The position numbers and the translations under genes are program-made. Source: Armatimonadota bacterium (GTDB lineage Bacteria > Armatimonadota > Fimbriimonadia > Fimbriimonadales > ATM1). From it: a DNA stretch of 33,220 nt. Shown one piece after another: positions 6,968 through 14,992 of the stretch (its first letter is position 1; every line of letters starts with the position of its first letter). Where the stretch lies: contig JADFGT010000020.1 in assembly GCA_022567555.1 (NCBI GenBank), positions 1 to 33,220 on the forward strand, written 5' to 3'. A model generated the notes under the pieces. The model saw only the letters and a program-made list of their open reading frames with translations. It was not told where the DNA came from and ran no database searches.

Positions 6968-9781
6968 ATGCGCGCCCATGACCCCGAAAAGATGAACGTG
7001 ACTCCGCTCGCGTCCTTCCCGCCGGTCTCCGAGTGGGACGACTGGATGGAGTACGACCCAAACGCATGGCCGAAAAAGGTCGAGAAGCGATACATGCTGG
7101 TGCCGACCACCTGCTTCAACTGCGAGGCCGCATGCGGCCTCATCGCCTATGTCGACAAAGATACGCTCAAGGTCAGGAAACTCGAAGGCAACCCGCACCA
7201 CCCCGGCTCGCGCGGAAAGAACTGCGCGAAGGGTCCGGCGACCATCAACCAGATCAACGACCCGAATCGGATCCTTTATCCTCTAAAGAGGGTCGGGCCG
7301 CGCGGGTCCGGAAAGTTTGAACGGACGACGTGGGATGAAGTGCTTGATGTTCTCGCCGCCAAGATACGGAAGGCTATCGTTGACGGCAGGAGAACGGAGA
7401 TCATGTACCACGTCGGCCGCGCGGGCGAGGACGGCTACGTGCGGCGAGTGCTAAAGTCGTGGGGAGTTGACGGGCACAATTCCCACACGAACGTCTGTTC
7501 GTCATCCGCACGCATCGGGTATGCGCTTTGGTCCGGAGCGGACCGTCCATCGCCCGATCACGAGCACGCCAAGTTCATGCTTCTGCTTTCATCTCATTTA
7601 GAGACCGGGCATTACTTCAACCCGCACGCGCAGCGGATTATCGAGGGCAAAACGAAGGGCGCGAAGCTGTGCGTAATAGATGTGCGGCTTTCAAACACCG
7701 CCTCCAAAGCGGACTATTGGCTTTCGCCGTGGCCGGGAACGGAAGCGATGTTGTTGCTTTCCATGGCTCACGTGATTCTCGAAGAAGGCCTGTTTAACCG
7801 GGCGTTTCTTCGGCAATGGGTGGACTGGCGCGGTTTCATGGCGGCGACCTGCCCTGACGCAGAACCGACGTTCGATCGCTTCATTCAGGAACTGAAGAAT
7901 CATTACGCATTCGCGACCCCCGAGGCCGCATCGGAGGAGTGCGGGGTCGAGGCCGGGATGATCCGTGAAATAGCAAGAGAGATCGGAAAAGCGGGCAGCG
8001 CGTTGGCGACTCACGTCTGGAGGAACGCGGCGGCCGGAAACCTAGGCGGCTGGCAGGTCTCCCGCTGCCTTCAGTTCCTTGTCGTTCTAATGGGCGCGGT
8101 CGGAGCGAAGGGAGGAACGAATCTGAACGTTGACAACAAGTTCGTGCCGCCTCCGTTCCTAACCCCTCCCCCACAGAACGCGTGGAGCGAACTCCTGTAT
8201 CCATTGGAATACCCGCTCGCCTATCATGAGATGTCATATCTGCTGCCGCACTTTTTGTTAGAGGGCCGAGGGAAGATAGCGACCTACTTCACCCGCGTCT
8301 ATAACCCGGTGTGGACAAATCCGGACGGAATGTTGTGGGAGCGGGTGCTGAAAGACGAATCGAAGATCGAATTGCACGCCGCGCTGACGCCTGTGTGGAA
8401 CGAGACCGCGCAGTATGCGGATTACGTTCTGCCCATGGGCAACGGCGCCGAACGGCATGACCTGATGAGCCAGGAGACGCACGCCGCGAAATGGATCAGT
8501 TTTCGCCAGCCGGTGCTGCGGGTTGCGCGTGAGCGCCTGGGCGAGACGTTCAATGCAACCCACGAAGCGAACCCTGGAGAGGTATGGGAAGAGGACGAGT
8601 TCTGGATTGAACTTTCCTGGAGGATTGACGCCGACGGTTCATTGGGCATCCGTCAATACTATGAATCGCCGTATAGGCCGGGCGAGAAGATCACGGTGGA
8701 AGAGTATTACCGGTGGATCTTCGAGAACTCGGTTCCGGGGTTGCCGGAGGAGGCCGCAAAGCACGGATTGACGCCGCTTGAATACATGCGGAAGTTCGGC
8801 GCTTTCCTCGTAGAGGAGGAAGCATACAATGGCCACCTTGCAAAGGTTACGGATGAAGTGGCGGCGAATGCCGAGGCACGCGAAGACGGCACAATCGTCA
8901 TAGACGGCAAACCCGCCGGCATTATGTTCGAGGGCGAGCCGAGGATAGGATTCGGGACTCCGTCTAAGAGACTTGAGGTTTACAGCCGGACGATGGCCGA
9001 GTGGGGTTGGCCGGAATGGAGCCTGCCGGAATACATCGAAAGCCATGTTCACCGAAGGCATATGGACACTGAGAAAGGTGAGTATGTTCTCGTCCCTACT
9101 TTCCGTCTGCCCACGCTGATTCACACGCGGTCGGCGAACGCGAAGTGGCTTTACGAGCTGGCGAACACGAACCCAATTTGGGTGCATACTCAGGACGCGG
9201 AGCGCCTTGGAGTCCAGACAGGGGATCTCGTCCGGGTGACCACGCGTATCGGCTATTTCGTCAACAAGGTTTGGGTTACCGAAGGGATGCGCCCCGGAGT
9301 GATTGCATGTTCTCACCACCTCGGCCGATGGCGACTCTTCGACAACACCGGCGTTGATCGCTGGGCGAGTTCCAAAGTGATACGCGAAGAGGTCGAGCCC
9401 GGCGTCTTTCGTTTCCGCAAGATCGAAGGTATCGCACCCTACGATAGCGAAGATGCTGACACCCGGCGGATCTGGTGGACGGACGGAGGCGTCCATCAGA
9501 ACCTCACGTTCCCGGTGCAGCCCGACCCGGTCTCAGGTCAGCACTGCTGGCACCAGCGGGTCACAGTCGTCCAGGCTCACGCCGGCGATAAATACGGCGA
9601 CGTGCTCGTAGACACGAACAAGTCAATGGACGTCTACCGCGAATGGCTCGCGCTGACCCGTCCCGCGCCTGGACCCGGCGGTCTGCGTAGACCGCTCTGG
9701 TTCTCCCGGTCCATGAGGCCCGTCGAAGCCGCCTACCGAGCGGAACCTGAAGAGAAGCCCGGTGGTCGTGAGACCGAGTGA
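6968..9781 (+). CDS. Molybdopterin oxidoreductase catalytic subunit (DMSO-reductase superfamily, Cys-ligated)
   Basis: A 937-residue catalytic subunit. Cys49, 52, 56 and 86 (C-x2-C-x3-C-x29-C) hold the N-terminal [4Fe-4S] cluster. The molybdopterin-binding domains follow, and a C-terminal dinucleotide-binding domain starts near residue 700. The segment HTNVCSSS places Cys177 where PsrA/PhsA/ArrA-type enzymes have the Mo-ligating cysteine, so a sulfur- or arsenic-oxyanion type substrate is plausible, but the substrate cannot be read from sequence. No twin-arginine signal is present in the first 48 residues, unlike classical PsrA or ArrA, which suggests a cytoplasmic catalytic site. It is paired with the fused FeS-NrfD gene just upstream. 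Confidence 0.93.
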   Translation: MRAHDPEKMNVTPLASFPPVSEWDDWMEYDPNAWPKKVEKRYMLVPTTCFNCEAACGLIAYVDKDTLKVRKLEGNPHHPGSRGKNCAKGPATINQINDPNRILYPLKRVGPRGSGKFERTTWDEVLDVLAAKIRKAIVDGRRTEIMYHVGRAGEDGYVRRVLKSWGVDGHNSHTNVCSSSARIGYALWSGADRPSPDHEHAKFMLLLSSHLETGHYFNPHAQRIIEGKTKGAKLCVIDVRLSNTASKADYWLSPWPGTEAMLLLSMAHVILEEGLFNRAFLRQWVDWRGFMAATCPDAEPTFDRFIQELKNHYAFATPEAASEECGVEAGMIREIAREIGKAGSALATHVWRNAAAGNLGGWQVSRCLQFLVVLMGAVGAKGGTNLNVDNKFVPPPFLTPPPQNAWSELLYPLEYPLAYHEMSYLLPHFLLEGRGKIATYFTRVYNPVWTNPDGMLWERVLKDESKIELHAALTPVWNETAQYADYVLPMGNGAERHDLMSQETHAAKWISFRQPVLRVARERLGETFNATHEANPGEVWEEDEFWIELSWRIDADGSLGIRQYYESPYRPGEKITVEEYYRWIFENSVPGLPEEAAKHGLTPLEYMRKFGAFLVEEEAYNGHLAKVTDEVAANAEAREDGTIVIDGKPAGIMFEGEPRIGFGTPSKRLEVYSRTMAEWGWPEWSLPEYIESHVHRRHMDTEKGEYVLVPTFRLPTLIHTRSANAKWLYELANTNPIWVHTQDAERLGVQTGDLVRVTTRIGYFVNKVWVTEGMRPGVIACSHHLGRWRLFDNTGVDRWASSKVIREEVEPGVFRFRKIEGIAPYDSEDADTRRIWWTDGGVHQNLTFPVQPDPVSGQHCWHQRVTVVQAHAGDKYGDVLVDTNKSMDVYREWLALTRPAPGPGGLRRPLWFSRSMRPVEAAYRAEPEEKPGGRETE

Positions 9782-9804
9782 GCTGGGCTCAGGCAGACCC
9801 CGGA

Positions 9805-9942
9805 ATGACACAGATACAGGTTCAGAACGGCGGCGGACGAAAGAAGGTAACGCACGAGTGGGCCGAGACGTCATTGAGAATGGAGGAGCCTCTGTGGGCG
9901 CGGCGCGGTGCGCCGGCAGGGGTCCGGCAACCTAAGGTATAA
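9805..9942 (+). CDS. Possible small ORF (45 aa), function unknown
   Basis: An open frame of 45 codons lies between the molybdopterin oxidoreductase and the secreted repeat protein. It begins MTQIQVQNGGGRKK and ends in VRQPKV. Its TAA stop (9940-9942) overlaps the AAGGAGG ribosome binding site of the next gene, the arrangement expected for coupled genes. The product would be basic and soluble with no known motif. Against it: no good Shine-Dalgarno sequence precedes its ATG, and a random frame of this length is common in GC-rich DNA. Alternatively the stretch is an untranslated leader. Confidence 0.3.
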   Translation: MTQIQVQNGGGRKKVTHEWAETSLRMEEPLWARRGAPAGVRQPKV

Positions 9943-9947
9943 GGAGG
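9941..9947 (+). promoter_or_regulatory. Ribosome binding site of the secreted repeat protein
   Basis: AAGGAGG lies 6 nt before the ATG at 9954. It overlaps the stop codon of the possible small ORF. Confidence 0.85.
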
Positions 9948-9953
9948 ACTGTC

Positions 9954-10457
9954 ATGTTCGGTAACAGATTTACTCGCTTGGGGCTGGTCGGCCTGTTCGC
10001 CCTGGCTCTTGGAAGTTCCGCGTTCGCACACCGGTTCATCGTGATTCAGCCGATGAACTCCAATGCCGGGTTCGGGTTCGGCCAGCGCCAGTACCCGGGC
10101 GGCTACGCATACCAGAACCCGTTCTTGTACGGCCCGTTCATCAGTCCGTTCGTCATCATCCAGCCGAGCATGCATACGTCCGAGGTCGGCCTGCCGCTGC
10201 ACTTCAGCGACAGGTACACGATGCGCGGCGGCTACAGCATCGGCCTCAACCCGTCGGGATTCTACTTCGCCGACCCGAGGTCCATCGAATACAGCGGGCC
10301 TTTCACGCACCAACACCAGCAGGGTGTCCCGATACACTTCAGTGACCGGTACACGCGGCGCGGCGGATACTATTTCGGCCTGGACCCCTGGGGGTTCTAC
10401 TTCGTGCAGCCCCAGCCCCGGTTTCGTGAACGTGAGAGCCACCACGGCGGCGGATAG
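9954..10457 (+). CDS. Small secreted protein with two 31-residue HFSDRYT repeats
   Basis: A 167-residue protein I do not recognise. Residues 1-25 are a clear signal peptide (MFGNRFTRLG, hydrophobic core, cleavage after SSAFA). The mature part is rich in Gly, Phe, Tyr and Pro. Residues 78-108 and 123-153 are two copies of a 31-residue unit centred on HFSDRYT-x-RGGY and ending in GFYF-x2-P; 21 of 31 positions are identical. A FIVIQP/FVIIQP pair near residues 28 and 66 hints at older duplication. The end is His/Gly-rich (ESHHGGG), which might bind metal. It follows the molybdopterin oxidoreductase on the same strand and precedes a strong hairpin. Co-transcription and a periplasmic or surface role are inference. 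Confidence 0.8.
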   Translation: MFGNRFTRLGLVGLFALALGSSAFAHRFIVIQPMNSNAGFGFGQRQYPGGYAYQNPFLYGPFISPFVIIQPSMHTSEVGLPLHFSDRYTMRGGYSIGLNPSGFYFADPRSIEYSGPFTHQHQQGVPIHFSDRYTRRGGYYFGLDPWGFYFVQPQPRFRERESHHGGG

Positions 10458-10483
10458 ATTCCGTTAGCAGCTGTTTGACGGCA

Positions 10484-10520
10484 AAACACCCGACAGTCCT
10501 CAACGGACTGCCGGGTGTTT
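10484..10520. terminator. Bidirectional hairpin terminator between convergent units
   Basis: AAACACCCG-a-CAGTCC (10484-10499) pairs with GGACTG-c-CGGGTGTTT (10505-10520) around a 5-nt loop, a 15-bp stem with one mismatch. The minus-strand transcript ends the stem with a four-T run, and the plus-strand stem ends in GTTT. It lies between the secreted protein (plus) and dapB (minus), so it can serve both. Confidence 0.75.
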
Positions 10521-10656
10521 GCACGATAGTCTCAGGTTAATGCCTTTGCCGTCGTAACGCTCCTTCACGGGGTACATGCTAACCCGTTTGCAGCGGTTTC
10601 ATTAATCTTTTCGCCACTCGCTTCGCGGAGACGTCGCGAATGAAAAGGCCGCCACG

Positions 10657-11466
10657 TCAGCCCAGCAGGTTCTCCAGCCCCACAACGAGACCCTTGTGCC
10701 CCTGGAAGTTCCGCAGCGCCAAAAGAACGCCGGACATGAAACTCTCGCGCGACAAACTATCGTGGCGAACCGTGAGGACTTCGCCCGGGCCGCCGAATAT
10801 CACCTGTTGATGCGCTAAGAGGCCCGGCAGGCGAACCGAATGAATGGGGGTTTCGCCCAGAGTTCCCCCCCGCGCGCCCTGCAGTTTCACGACTTCAGTT
10901 TTCGGCACTTTCGGGGGGCGGCGGCGGCCTTCCGCAATCAGTTCGGCGGTGCGCATCGCGGTGCCGCTCGGCGCGTCCGCTTTGCGGTCGTGGTGCAGTT
11001 CGATTATTTCGCACTCGGGCATGTATTGCGCGGCCTCTTTGGCAAACTTCATCATGAGCACAGCGCCCAGCGCAAAGTTCGGGATGTAAAAGGCCGGCAC
11101 CCCCTGCGTCTCCGCTTCGGCGCGCAGGCCGTCCAGGTCTTGCGGCGTCAGGCCGCTCGTACCTATGATAGGGGTCACTCCGTGGCGCAGACAGACGATT
11201 CCGTTCGCCGCTGCGGCGCTCGGATGCGTGAAGTCAACGGCCGCTCTCGTTCGCGGTTCCCGCGAGAGCGCTTCCTCCAGCCGTTCCGTTACGTTGATGT
11301 CCGGAGCCTGAGCGCCGATTAAGTCGCTGACGGGCGTCCCGGCCTCGCGCCGGTCCACGGCGAAGGCAAACTCCATGTCCGGCGCCGCGTCAACGGTTCT
11401 GCACACTTCGCGGCCCATACGCCCGGCCGCGCCGATGACGCCGACACGGAGGACGTCGTCGCCCAC
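10657..11466 (-). CDS. dapB: 4-hydroxy-tetrahydrodipicolinate reductase
   Basis: A 269-residue cytoplasmic enzyme of normal length. It reduces the hydroxy-tetrahydrodipicolinate made by DapA with NAD(P)H, in the diaminopimelate/lysine pathway that also feeds peptidoglycan. The nucleotide-binding loop GVIGAAGRMG is at 9-18. The signature ELHHDRKADAPSGTA at 156-170 holds the catalytic His158-His159 region and Lys162. The GTG start shares one base with the upstream TAG stop, indicating tight coupling to the secreted-protein gene. It is the last gene of the 7-kb minus-strand run and ends before the shared terminator. Confidence 0.96.
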   Translation of the reverse strand: MGDDVLRVGVIGAAGRMGREVCRTVDAAPDMEFAFAVDRREAGTPVSDLIGAQAPDINVTERLEEALSREPRTRAAVDFTHPSAAAANGIVCLRHGVTPIIGTSGLTPQDLDGLRAEAETQGVPAFYIPNFALGAVLMMKFAKEAAQYMPECEIIELHHDRKADAPSGTAMRTAELIAEGRRRPPKVPKTEVVKLQGARGGTLGETPIHSVRLPGLLAHQQVIFGGPGEVLTVRHDSLSRESFMSGVLLALRNFQGHKGLVVGLENLLG

Positions 11467-12080
11467 TACGGTTTCCTCTCGAACCGGATGCCCCTCATCT
11501 CTATGCGAATCGGGGCGCCTTTATCATCCACCCAGGATTTCGCGTCGTCCATGAGGATCAGATGTCCCGTGTAGGTCTTTCCGCCCGCGTTCACTTTCTC
11601 ACTTCGCACGTACGTGACGGTCGTCTTCACCCACTCGAGTTTCGTGAGGTCGAAACGGTACGCGGTCAACTTCGTGCCGGGCTCCGGCTTTGTCTTTATG
11701 AACCAGAACTCGCTCGCCAGCCGGATCTCCGCCCCGGCGGGTGCGGTGACGGTTCTGGTTTCGCGCTCTCGGCCTCTCTCTGTGACAACGGTTGCCGTCC
11801 GGCCCAGAAACGTCGCCCGGACGATCAGCTCCGGGCCGCCGCCGGATTGGCGCGAGGTTTTGCGAACCGGCCTCGCATCCGAGTCATATTCACCCTCCTG
11901 GACGACCGTGATCTTCACGTCGCCGGCGACCAGTTGCATGCGAATCTCGACCTTCAACCCGCCCGACTCGGTGAGTTTCTGCGTGATTCGTGCCGAGCCG
12001 ATCACGGAATCGGACGAATGGATCGTTAGTTCGATTGGCGGTGCCGCGAGGAAGACGGCGAGTGCAACAACGGTAAACAT
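11466..12080 (-). CDS. Secreted protein of unknown function
   Basis: A 204-residue protein with a short N-terminal signal (MFTVVALAVFLAAPP) and a mature part of alternating polar and hydrophobic stretches, probably all beta. It looks like the periplasmic barrel or lipocalin-like unknowns (for example DUF3108-type proteins) in its final third, where a WVDDKGAPIRIEM segment resembles the trailing strand of those families. That resemblance is by eye only. There are no catalytic motifs and no lipobox cysteine. Its stop overlaps the dapB start by one base. A 96-bp gap with two GC-rich hairpins separates it from the methyltransferase upstream. Confidence 0.75.
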   Translation of the reverse strand: MFTVVALAVFLAAPPIELTIHSSDSVIGSARITQKLTESGGLKVEIRMQLVAGDVKITVVQEGEYDSDARPVRKTSRQSGGGPELIVRATFLGRTATVVTERGRERETRTVTAPAGAEIRLASEFWFIKTKPEPGTKLTAYRFDLTKLEWVKTTVTYVRSEKVNAGGKTYTGHLILMDDAKSWVDDKGAPIRIEMRGIRFERKP

Positions 12081-12119
12081 AGCCTGGTGTACCCCATTCG
12101 CGGGAGCAGATTCGGGATC

Positions 12120-12134
12120 GGCGGGTTTCCCGCC
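12120..12134. other. GC-rich hairpin in the intergenic gap
   Basis: GGCGGG (12120-12125) and CCCGCC (12129-12134) form a perfect 6-bp stem with a TTT loop, between the methyltransferase stop and the secreted-protein start on the minus strand. No T-run follows, so termination is doubtful. It could act as an attenuating or mRNA-stabilising element. Confidence 0.35.
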
Positions 12135-12176
12135 CGCACCTCCCGCGGCCGGGCCGGCGGTGCGGTTCGCGCCGCC

Positions 12177-13013
12177 CTAACTGATGACCATGCTGAACTC
12201 TTTAATCGGCACGCCGTGTCCCACCCAAACGTACTGTAGTTTCTGGTTGACCTCTTCCACGAGCATACCGGCGTGCAGCAAGGATATAAACTCCTCCTTG
12301 CTGAAGCGCAGATAGCCCAAGCCCCCTCTGTGCTTCCCCGACTTGTCTCTACGCAGGAGGGCGAAGAGGTCATAGGAGTAGGCGGACACGACCAGCCGCC
12401 CAGTAGGCCTGCACACCCGCGCCATCTCTTGCAAGCTCTGGGTGCGATGCTCCACCTTTAGGATGTGCTGAATCATCTGAGCGCTGAACAGTTTGTCAAA
12501 ACTGTCCGTATTGAACGGGAGGTGCACAGGATCGGCCTGGACCCAACTTGTGTATCGGAAACCTCGCTGCTCCACTCGATCTTTGCAGACGAGAAGGTTG
12601 TTTACGCTGGTGTCTACGCACACGTGGCGGTGCGGTATTCCGGTGAAATGAACCGACAGGCGGCCCCTGCCGCAGCCCAGCTCAATGAGCCAGTCCTCAC
12701 CCGATAGGTCCACTCCGTACCGGAACGCGGAAGTCTCAAACGGGGTGAAGATTCGGGATAAAAGCCCCCGTTCGAACTGATGGACGCGGGCTTCCCACGC
12801 TGGGCCGTTCGGAATCGCTTCGGACCGAGGCGGGCCCTCTTCCCTCGCCGGAAGCATCCGCGCGATTCCGTCCTTTATTGGGAAGCTGTGCCCAGTCTCT
12901 ATGCTGACCAGCTCTCCGGCCAGGATTCGATTGTCCTCTTCCTGCTCTGTTTTCAGTTCCAGTTCGCCGCCGGAATCAGGGCAACAGAGCAGCGGGATTA
13001 CATCCTTATCCAT
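12177..13013 (-). CDS. SAM-dependent methyltransferase with N-terminal Trm112-like domain
   Basis: A 278-residue class I methyltransferase. The first 60 residues resemble the small Trm112 fold (LLCCPDSGGELEL, then GHSFPIKDGIARMLP), often found in front of bacterial methyltransferases of the Methyltransf_11 type. SAM motif I is LIELGCGRGRL near residue 113. Motif II/III features follow (VCVDTS, QADPVHLPF) with SAQMIQHI beyond. The substrate is unknown; small molecules, quinone precursors or envelope glycans are all possible. The ATG at 13013 overlaps the dxs stop by one base (TGATG); a TTG one codon earlier is less likely. Confidence 0.85.
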   Translation of the reverse strand: MDKDVIPLLCCPDSGGELELKTEQEEDNRILAGELVSIETGHSFPIKDGIARMLPAREEGPPRSEAIPNGPAWEARVHQFERGLLSRIFTPFETSAFRYGVDLSGEDWLIELGCGRGRLSVHFTGIPHRHVCVDTSVNNLLVCKDRVEQRGFRYTSWVQADPVHLPFNTDSFDKLFSAQMIQHILKVEHRTQSLQEMARVCRPTGRLVVSAYSYDLFALLRRDKSGKHRGGLGYLRFSKEEFISLLHAGMLVEEVNQKLQYVWVGHGVPIKEFSMVIS

Positions 13014-14941
13014 CAACGTTTGGCGGCTGAGACGCGCCGCCCGGCTCCGTGCGCCGGTTTGACGATGCTCAGGGCCCGGTCGGCAATGTTCTCCGGCGTG
13101 AGACCCACTTCCTGCCTCAGGTCGTCCTGAGAGCCTTGCTCGACGAATCGGTCCGGGATCGTGAGCGCCTCGACAGGCACGTTGCCGAGCCCGGTCTCTC
13201 GAAGCAGCCGTATTACCGCCTCGGCGAAGCCGCCCGGCGCTGTGTTCTCTTCGGCGACGATCAGGCGGCCCGTCTTGCGAGCCAGCGCGAGGATGGTCTC
13301 GGCGTCGAGCGGCTTCGCGAATCGGGCGTTCAGCACCTCGGCTTCGATGCCCTTATCAGCCAACGCCTCCGCTGCATGATGGCAGACGGCAACCGTCGTT
13401 CCGATTCCTATGAGACCGACGTCCGAGCCCCGCCGGAGCGTTTCGGCCTCTCCAAATCGGATTCGGGACCGGTTCTCGGGCAGGCCCGTGTCGGCCGCTC
13501 CGCGCGGATACCGCACTGCGATCGGACCGTTGTCATATTGCATCACGAACCGCACCATCTCACACAGTTCGGTGGTGTCGCGCGGCGCCATCAGCACAAA
13601 GTTCGGGATCATCATCAGGTAGCCGATGTCGAAGGCGCCGTGGTGTGTGGCGCCGTCGGCGCCCGCGAATCCAGCGCGGTCCATGAAGAATCGCACGGGG
13701 AGATTCTGGATAGCGACGTCGTGCACCACTTGGTCAAAGGCGCGCTGCAGGAAGGTGGAGTAGATCGCGCACGCGGGTTTCAGCCCGCCGGCCGCCAGCC
13801 CCGCCGCAAACGTGACCGCGTGCTGCTCCGCGATGCCCACGTCGAAGAACTGTTCAGGCAGTTCCTTGCTCATCTTGGTGAGGCCGGTTCCGTCGGGCAT
13901 GGCCGCCGTGATCGCCATGATGGCCGGGTCCTCCCTGGCCAATTCCAATATCGTTTCGCCGAACGCTTTGGTGTAAGTGACCGGGCCACCAGCCGACACC
14001 AATTCGCATTTATCAGGGTCGAAGGGAGTTACGCCGTGCCACTTGCGGGCGTCATGCTCGGCCACCTCATACCCTTTGCCCTTGACAGTGATGGCATGGA
14101 CGAACACCGGCCCTGCCAGCTCGCGGACGTTGGCGAACACGTCCAGCATCACGTCCAGATTGTGCCCATCTATCGGCCCCAGATAGTCGAAGCCGAGTTC
14201 CTCGAAGATGGCGCCGATCTCTTCGGGCGCAAAGTAGTGCGTCACCCCGTGCTTCAGGCCGGCGGCGGCGCGCACCATCGGCTTGGGCAGCCGCTCGACC
14301 ACCTTCTTGGCCCGCAGTTCCGCCGCCTGGAACCAGGGGCGGCTGCGGAGCCTCGCAAAGTGGTGGGTGAGCGAGCCTACGTTCTCCGCAATGGACATCT
14401 TGTTGTCGTTCAGAACTACCGTGATGTCGGTGTTCAGTTGAGCGGCGTTGTTCAGCGCTTCCCAGCACATTCCGGCCGTCATTGCGGCGTCCCCGGCTAT
14501 GCCGACGACCCGCTCGTTCGTTCCGCGCCGGTCTCGGGCGACGGCGTAACCGAGAGCGGCGGAGAGCGCAGTGCCGGCATGTCCGGCGCCCCAGTGGTCA
14601 TGTTCGCTCTCAGTCATCCTAAGGAAACCGCTTATGCCGCGATGCTTGCGAAGCGTGTCAAACCGGCCGAGCCGCCCGGTGAGCATCTTGTGGGGATACG
14701 CCTGGTGGCCCGTATCCCAGCAGACCCTGTCCGGCGGAATTCGGAAAGTTGCATAAAGGGCCACCGTCAGTTCGACCGTTCCGAGGTTGCTGGCGAAGTG
14801 GCCGCCGGTCTTGCTGACGTTGTCGAGAATCGCCTGGCGGATCTCCTTGCAGACCTCGTGGAGTTGCCGGCGCGTCAGGCCGTGCAGGTCTGCGGGCTGT
14901 GCGATTACTGCCAAGTGTGGGTACGGGGTGAGGTCGGTCAT
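13013..14941 (-). CDS. dxs: 1-deoxy-D-xylulose-5-phosphate synthase
   Basis: A 642-residue thiamine-diphosphate enzyme, full length for Dxs. It joins pyruvate and glyceraldehyde 3-phosphate in the first step of the MEP isoprenoid pathway. Visible motifs are GGHFASNLG (His48), DTGHQAYPHK (His79), the TPP/Mg segment GDAAMTAGMCWEALNNA (150-166) with the closing ND at 178-179, and the catalytic glutamate in DVGIAEQHAVTFAAGLA. The C-terminal transketolase domain is intact. AGGAGG lies 12 nt before the ATG. It sits between waaA and the methyltransferase gene; grouping with envelope lipid genes is sensible because undecaprenyl carriers depend on the pathway. Confidence 0.97.
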   Translation of the reverse strand: MTDLTPYPHLAVIAQPADLHGLTRRQLHEVCKEIRQAILDNVSKTGGHFASNLGTVELTVALYATFRIPPDRVCWDTGHQAYPHKMLTGRLGRFDTLRKHRGISGFLRMTESEHDHWGAGHAGTALSAALGYAVARDRRGTNERVVGIAGDAAMTAGMCWEALNNAAQLNTDITVVLNDNKMSIAENVGSLTHHFARLRSRPWFQAAELRAKKVVERLPKPMVRAAAGLKHGVTHYFAPEEIGAIFEELGFDYLGPIDGHNLDVMLDVFANVRELAGPVFVHAITVKGKGYEVAEHDARKWHGVTPFDPDKCELVSAGGPVTYTKAFGETILELAREDPAIMAITAAMPDGTGLTKMSKELPEQFFDVGIAEQHAVTFAAGLAAGGLKPACAIYSTFLQRAFDQVVHDVAIQNLPVRFFMDRAGFAGADGATHHGAFDIGYLMMIPNFVLMAPRDTTELCEMVRFVMQYDNGPIAVRYPRGAADTGLPENRSRIRFGEAETLRRGSDVGLIGIGTTVAVCHHAAEALADKGIEAEVLNARFAKPLDAETILALARKTGRLIVAEENTAPGGFAEAVIRLLRETGLGNVPVEALTIPDRFVEQGSQDDLRQEVGLTPENIADRALSIVKPAHGAGRRVSAAKR

Positions 14942-14992
14942 TGGGCGGGTCGTCCTCCTGACTTGCGCTGATTCTCGCCGCGATCCCCTATC

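Noticed and set aside
8639-9496. 285-codon frame on the minus strand
   Set aside because: Antisense to the molybdopterin oxidoreductase; no domain.
9918-9945. SAM riboswitch
   Set aside because: Only the CCGGCAACC core is similar; the conserved GA-rich 5' part, the following stem and the GGTGC segment are not seen, and the downstream gene is not a methionine gene.
10590-10655. Second inverted repeat (GCGGTTTCATT/AATGAAAAGGCCGC) near the dapB end
   Set aside because: Arms are imperfect and far apart; the hairpin at 10484-10520 already accounts for termination.
13049-14971. 640-codon open frame on the plus strand
   Set aside because: It is exactly antisense to dxs, has no recognisable domain and is explained by GC-rich codon bias.
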